Shown: piece by piece, positions 56,501-62,500 of the stretch
Layout: the number at the start of each line of letters is the position of its first letter
Position numbering within the stretch: the stretch's first letter is position 1
Assembly (NCBI GenBank): GCA_916700875.1
Contig: CAKAKS010000066.1
Location: 4,133,742-4,197,741, forward strand
Direction: 5' to 3'
From: Sebastes aleutianus
Taxonomy: Eukaryota; Chordata; Actinopteri; Perciformes; Sebastidae
DNA: 64,000 nt
Notes under the pieces: model-generated
What the model was told of the DNA's origin: nothing
The model's database searches: none
What the model saw: only the letters and a program-made list of their open reading frames with translations
Program-made: the position numbers and the translations under genes

Positions 56501-59500
56501 ATAGCAAAAGAAAACCTTGGATTGTTGAAAGTAGTGCTCTAAATCTGTCCATGGAAAAAACAAAGACACGGTTAAGTAGATGCCATTCGCTTGCAGAATG
56601 CAGTGTACAGGAATTCAGCAAAGTAGTGGAAAAAAGTGGTGTTAGTAGTGGTGTAAAAGATGAAGAATTTGGTTTGAAATCAGCAACTGAGTTTTTAAAA
56701 CGACTTGCCACAAAAAAGGGTCCAATGGATTTAACACATGGCGCTATGGATTTAAGCATGTCTGCAGGAACTACAGGGGATGTGGATGATGAAATGCTCT
56801 TTGAGGATGCTGAGTGGTATCAACAATGGCTTTCACTATTGGAGCAAGGGTTGTGGTGGCCAGCTGAGGTTGGGGACTGTGGATATTATGTCTATACAGA
56901 TGAGGATTACATTTATTCCCTCTTAACAGACAGAGCTGGTAGACACCTCTATGCCTGTGCTGCACCAGAGGATGTACAAGCTCTAGGAAACATCACTGAA
57001 AATATTGCTAACATTCTGAAACAAAATGAAAAGGACAAAGTGACCCTTTGTGGTTTCAAAATTCCCCTCTGCACCGAAGATAGAAGTTTCTGGATTCCAG
57101 GCCAGCGAGAGAATAAATTAGTTCTTTCAGATGCACCCATGGACCTTACTTCCGCACTTGAAAAAGGTGAAAGAATAATGAACATGAATTTGGAAAGCTT
57201 CTCTCAAATGTTTCAGGAATCTATATCTTCTCAAGCAGAACAGCCTGTAGACTTTAGTGTGTACAAGCTTAAAAAGATTAAGGTGGAATCTGTACAAAAT
57301 GGCTATAGCTGTCAAGAGGAGTCAATGGAGGCAGCTGATCTTACATTAAAGTCACTGAAAGGGGGACATGGAGGGCCATACTGGAAGAATCAGGGGATAA
57401 AAGATGTGCTTACAGTCTCTCCTGCACCTGCTCCAAGATGCTATTCAACACAAATCTCTCCAAACAGACGCAACCCAGTCCCTGAAATCAGGATTTCAAA
57501 TGCAGGTGATACACCTGCAGACCAACCAAAACAAAAGTCAAACTCCATATCTTCAGCTATCGGAGGAATAACTGGAATGTCTCCTAAAACCGAAGAAAGC
57601 AAAGCTGATATACTGCCATCCTCAACACCTGCTATATCACCATCAGTGTCTAGCAAGGTTATAGAGACTTCAAAAAATTCCAGAAATCTTCCTGAGACCC
57701 CATCATCTTCAAAAATACCAGTACAGTTAGGAAGGAAACTGCCTACACCACCAACTGCTACTAAAGCCTCTTCATCTCTTTCAGAACAGGCAACTGCTGT
57801 TAGGAGTTTACCCACTACATCTACTAGAACTGTAGTTCTGCCTCCTGTTTCTCCACAGAGACCCCAACTTGCAAGGCAGCCATCTCAGGCAGACAAACCC
57901 AGAGTATTATCACAAGCAATTAAGACTACAGTCACAGAAATGAGTGACAGTAGCAAAGTCAGCAGTACCTCAGCAGTGGACCAAACAACCTCCCCGTCTC
58001 CAAAGCAGCCTCAAGATTCATCTCAGAAATTTACACCTCAGTTACATATACTGAATGAGAGCTCAAGTAATGATGCCCACCTTTACAAAAGAAATCATAC
58101 CTTTGGCACTCCTATTGACCCTCGAAGAAGCAATAAAGTCCTAGATTTTTCTGCCATGATTAATAAAAACAAAAATACCAAAGAAAAAGATGGAACAGAT
58201 ACCAACGTAGAATCTATACAAAAAGACGAACTGGTTGACTTTACAAAGTACAAGATGAAAAGATTCAAAGAGAAAAAGCAGATGGATACTAACACAAGTG
58301 CGGACTTGACTGACAAGACCATTGCTGTAAATCTTACTAAACAGATTGAGGAAGAAGAAGTTGAATGGCCTGATTCAGAATATCCCACATATCCCACATT
58401 ACAGCAAAGTCCAAGAGTTCCAATTCAGGGAACAGTTTCTCAGACCAACTATAGGCTAGTTGATAAACAAAACAAATCAGAGAGAAGATTGTCCAGTCCA
58501 CAAGTTAGAATTGGTCATACCTCTTCTACAATACATACCCAAAGACCACTAGCCTCCCACAGTACCTCTATAACTGAGAAAAAGCAAACTGGTGTTACAG
58601 CCTCTGGCAAAGGTGCAATGAACATTTCATCCAAATCGTCTCATACATCTTCCGATGACTTACCAAAGAGTTCTGACACTAACGTAATGCTATCGGCAAC
58701 AAGAAGCTCTTCAATTTCTCATATTTCCAGTAAAGCATCTAGCCTGGATGGAGGTCTCAAACAACCTGCAAAACCTGGATCAAAGCAACCAGTATGTACC
58801 ACACCATTGGTAAGCCCTGTGATGAGGAAACAGGTGGACCCGCAGAGACAGCAACTGAATTTTTCAAAAATACAGCAAAGCCCACCAATAGTTACAACTG
58901 GTTTTAGACAGCAGATTCCTGTTGACAGTAAGAGAGCAATTTTTACACCTCCTTCCTGTCTGTCGAGTGGAAAGTCTCAGCAACATCAGGAGACCACTGC
59001 ACCAGCAAACTCAATTAAAGCTACATTAGATATGTCTGCAAAGAAAACAACCCACCAAACTGTTGTGCCATCAAAGGATCCTGTCTGTGGGGCACTGCCA
59101 TTGACAAATAGAAAACCATTAACTTCTGAAGAGGCAGAAACAAGTTCTGGTCATCATCTATCTCATCATGAATCCATTGACTTGTCATATAGAGGGGAAT
59201 CAACAGAACCTCAGGTACAAACAACAGAGGATATTCATTCACTACCTGTCGAGGAATATCATTCTCATACTATTACAGGTAATCAGGTAGCATGCTCTGT
59301 TACGAAAAAGGAGATTCCATCTGGTAGTAGGAGGGCATTCTTACCAAGACAGCAGTCTCTTTCAAGTCAGTCATCTGAATCCCTTGAAAAGTGTAAACCA
59401 ACCCAGCAAGCCACAGCACCAGCCAATACAGTCACGGCCACACTAGACATGACTTCTAAATCTTCTGCCAAATTGAAGGAGGTGGTTCCGGAAGTAAGAA

Positions 59501-62500
59501 GAGATGACACTCCTACTGAAGCTATACCACTAACAAGAGGCAAGCCAAGTGCCCGTGAACTTGCACGAAAAGATTCTGTTGGTGTACCACTAGTTGTAGA
59601 TATCCCTTCTCAAGAATCTCTTGGTGACATTAAGATCAGCTCCCCTGCAAATGCACAGCAGGAGTTTGAGAATAGGACTCAATTCCACTCAGATTCTATT
59701 ATATATCAACAACAATATTGCCAGAGCAAACCTGGTGTCTTTGCACAGTCAAATCACTCAACTTTACAGTTGTCAGACACTGTTCAAACACATCAGACAT
59801 CCACTTCAACAAAACCTGTCACAGCTACAGCACTGGATATGTCACCCAAGCCATCCCAAGCCAACTATACAATAATGCCAGAATATGAGTCTACTCAAAA
59901 TGAAGCAATTTCGCTTGTTAATAAGCCAAGTGCAAGAACAATTGCCAGAACAGATTCTGTTGGTATTCCCCTGGTAGTTGAACCAACACCACTGGAATCA
60001 ACATGCCAGAAGCAACCTCAAACCTTGATCCCTGTGCAAAAACAGCAAACCCTGGATGGAAACATTGCTCCTGTTCTGCATCAACCACTTCCCAGCTGTA
60101 TGACAGTGCAGTGTCCCAGTGTCGGTGAAACCAGTGGTGTGTCACAGTCCATTATCCAACCTTATCGGCAGAGCGAACCTGGCGTTTTTGCACAGCCAAA
60201 TCACTCACGTTTACAGTTCTCAACCCCTGTTCATATACATCAGACATCCACTTCAACACAACCTGCCGCAGCTGCAGCACTGGATATGTCACCCAAGCCA
60301 TCCCAAGCCACAGTGAGAACAACAATGCCAGAATATGAGTCTACTCAAAGTGAAGCAGTTTCGCTTGTCAACAAGCCAAGTGCAAGAGTAGTTGCCAGAA
60401 AAGATTCTGTTGGTATCGCCCTGGTAGTTGAACCAACACCACTGGAATCAGCATGCCAGAAGCAACCTCAAACCTTGATCTCTGTGCAAAAACAGCAAAC
60501 CCTGGATGGAAACATTGCTCCTGTTCTGCATCAACCACTTCCCAGCCGTATGACAGTGCAGTGTCCCAGTGTCGGTGAAACCAGTGGTGTGTCACAGTCC
60601 ATTATCCAACCTTATCGGCAGAGCGAACCTGGCATTTTTGCACAGCCAAATCACTCACGTTTACAGTTCTCAGACCCTGTTCATATACATCAGACATCCA
60701 CTTCAACACAACCTGCCGCAGCTACAGCACTGGATATGTCACCAAAGCCATCCCAAGCCACAGTGAGAACAACAATGCCAGAATATGAGTCTACTCAAAG
60801 TGAAGCAGTTTCGCTTGTCAACAAGCCAAGTGCAAGAGAAGTTGCCAGAAAAGATTCTGTTGGTATCGCCCTGGTAGTTGAACCAACACCACTGGACTCA
60901 ACGTGCCAGAAGCAACCTCAAACATTGATCCCTGTACAAAAACGGCAAACCCTGGATAGAAACATTGTCCCTGTTCTGCATGAACCACTTCCCAGCTGTA
61001 TGACAGTGCAATGCTACAGTGTAAGTGTGACCAATGGTGTGTCACAGTCTATTATCCAACCTTATCCATTCTCTACAGCTCCAGCAAACTCTGTGAACGA
61101 CACATTAGATATGTCAACAAAGGCATGTATATCGGACACAGTGCTGAACTATTCAGATCCAGTATCACTGGTAAGGACAAGGCCATCAAGATTTGCATAT
61201 TCTCAAAGAGATTATGTTGGTGTTCCACTAATTGTGGAAACACACCCCTCCCAGGACCAACCTAGAAGGAAACAAACACATGTAGGACCACAAGAACAGG
61301 TGCAACAAGGATTTGTGCATAGTGGATCTCGAGAAATAGATCAAAGACCATCAGCACCTGCCAACTCCATCAAAAGCTTCCTAGATATGTCTCCCAAACC
61401 ACAGCAACAGCAGAAACAATCTGAAACTGCTCCAGATGCCTTGTCAACTGAAGCTGTGTCATTGGTCAGAAACACGGCAACTGTAACAATGAATGGTTCT
61501 GATGGTGTACCACTCATAGAGGAGCAATGTGCACATCAACAAGGAATACATGCCTTGAGTGGAGTCAACACAACTGAGACACTGCACAGGCAGATATCTA
61601 CCTACCACAGTAATGAGGTCTTTTCTGGCACAAGGACCACCTACAAGGACACACACCAACAAAATAAGCCAGTGGACTTCTCTGCAAAAGATAGCCTAAA
61701 TACAACTAACATTACATGTAGTTATACTGAACCAGAGGATGGACAGCCCATGAATTTCACCAATAACAAAGTAAAGACAGAAATGTTTGAAAGAGGGCAG
61801 ACTGGAAGGCAATTGCAAACGAAAACAATACGGGGTATTGTTGACCTAACTTTGGATCCCCAAAACAAAACTACAATTATCGGTCTTCAAGATGTGAAGG
61901 ATCTATCCTTTCCTCATGTGTCTTCTCTCTGTCAGAGTAATCTTTACAATCAGCAGCAATATATGCCTCCACCCACTTCTAAGGAAGTCAGAGAAGATGC
62001 AGCATTTTCTCAAACTCAGAAGTCACTACAATCTATGGAATATTCCACTGATAAACAGGCCACCACCCCTTACCACCCACATTACAGAAGGCAGTCAGAA
62101 ATGGGATTGAACTCTGCCCCAATGAATACTTCAGTTTCCTCTTTGGTGCCTATTCAAGGGAAGATACAGCCTCTTCAGAATTTAGCTCCCCAGGCTATGC
62201 AGGACTATGCATCTGCTACATTCTCACTAAACTGTGCATATCAACAGGTTGAATACAAGAAGCCTGATCAATTGCCTCCAAACATACCTCAGCTGCAAAC
62301 ACAACATTCAGTCCCACAACAGCAATACCAACAACCTGGTGTGGAAATTGGTTGGACTTCATCCATTGCTGGATCTCAACCAAAAGCTCCAAAGTTGCAA
62401 AGACAAGATACAACTGTTCAGCATGACATGACCTTTAGGCCCAAGATTCTTATCAAGCAGCCAACTGTAGAAAGCTATGGGAGCATTGAGGAATACCCAT

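Larger units (their letters stand above)
56725..61860 (+). repeat. Array of about 19 [LMVI]-D-[LMF]-[ST] short motifs
   Basis: In-frame copies include PMDLT (56722), AMDLS (56743), PMDLT (57136), VDFSVYKLKK (57247), LDFS (58141), VDFTKYKMKR (58231), ADLTDK (58306), TLDMSAKK (59023), SIDLS (59173), TLDMTSK (59440), ALDMSPKP (59830, 60277, 60727), TLDMSTK (61102), FLDMSPKP (61378), PVDFSAK (61672), PMNFT (61750) and IVDLTLD (61846). Two copies match the CtBP-binding consensus PxDL[ST]. The core is constant while flanks vary. Binding partners are inference. Confidence 0.75.

Noticed and set aside
59918..61045. Three similar 75-codon minus-strand frames spaced by 450 bp, like a gene family
   Set aside because: They are antisense shadows of the 450-bp coding tandem repeat.
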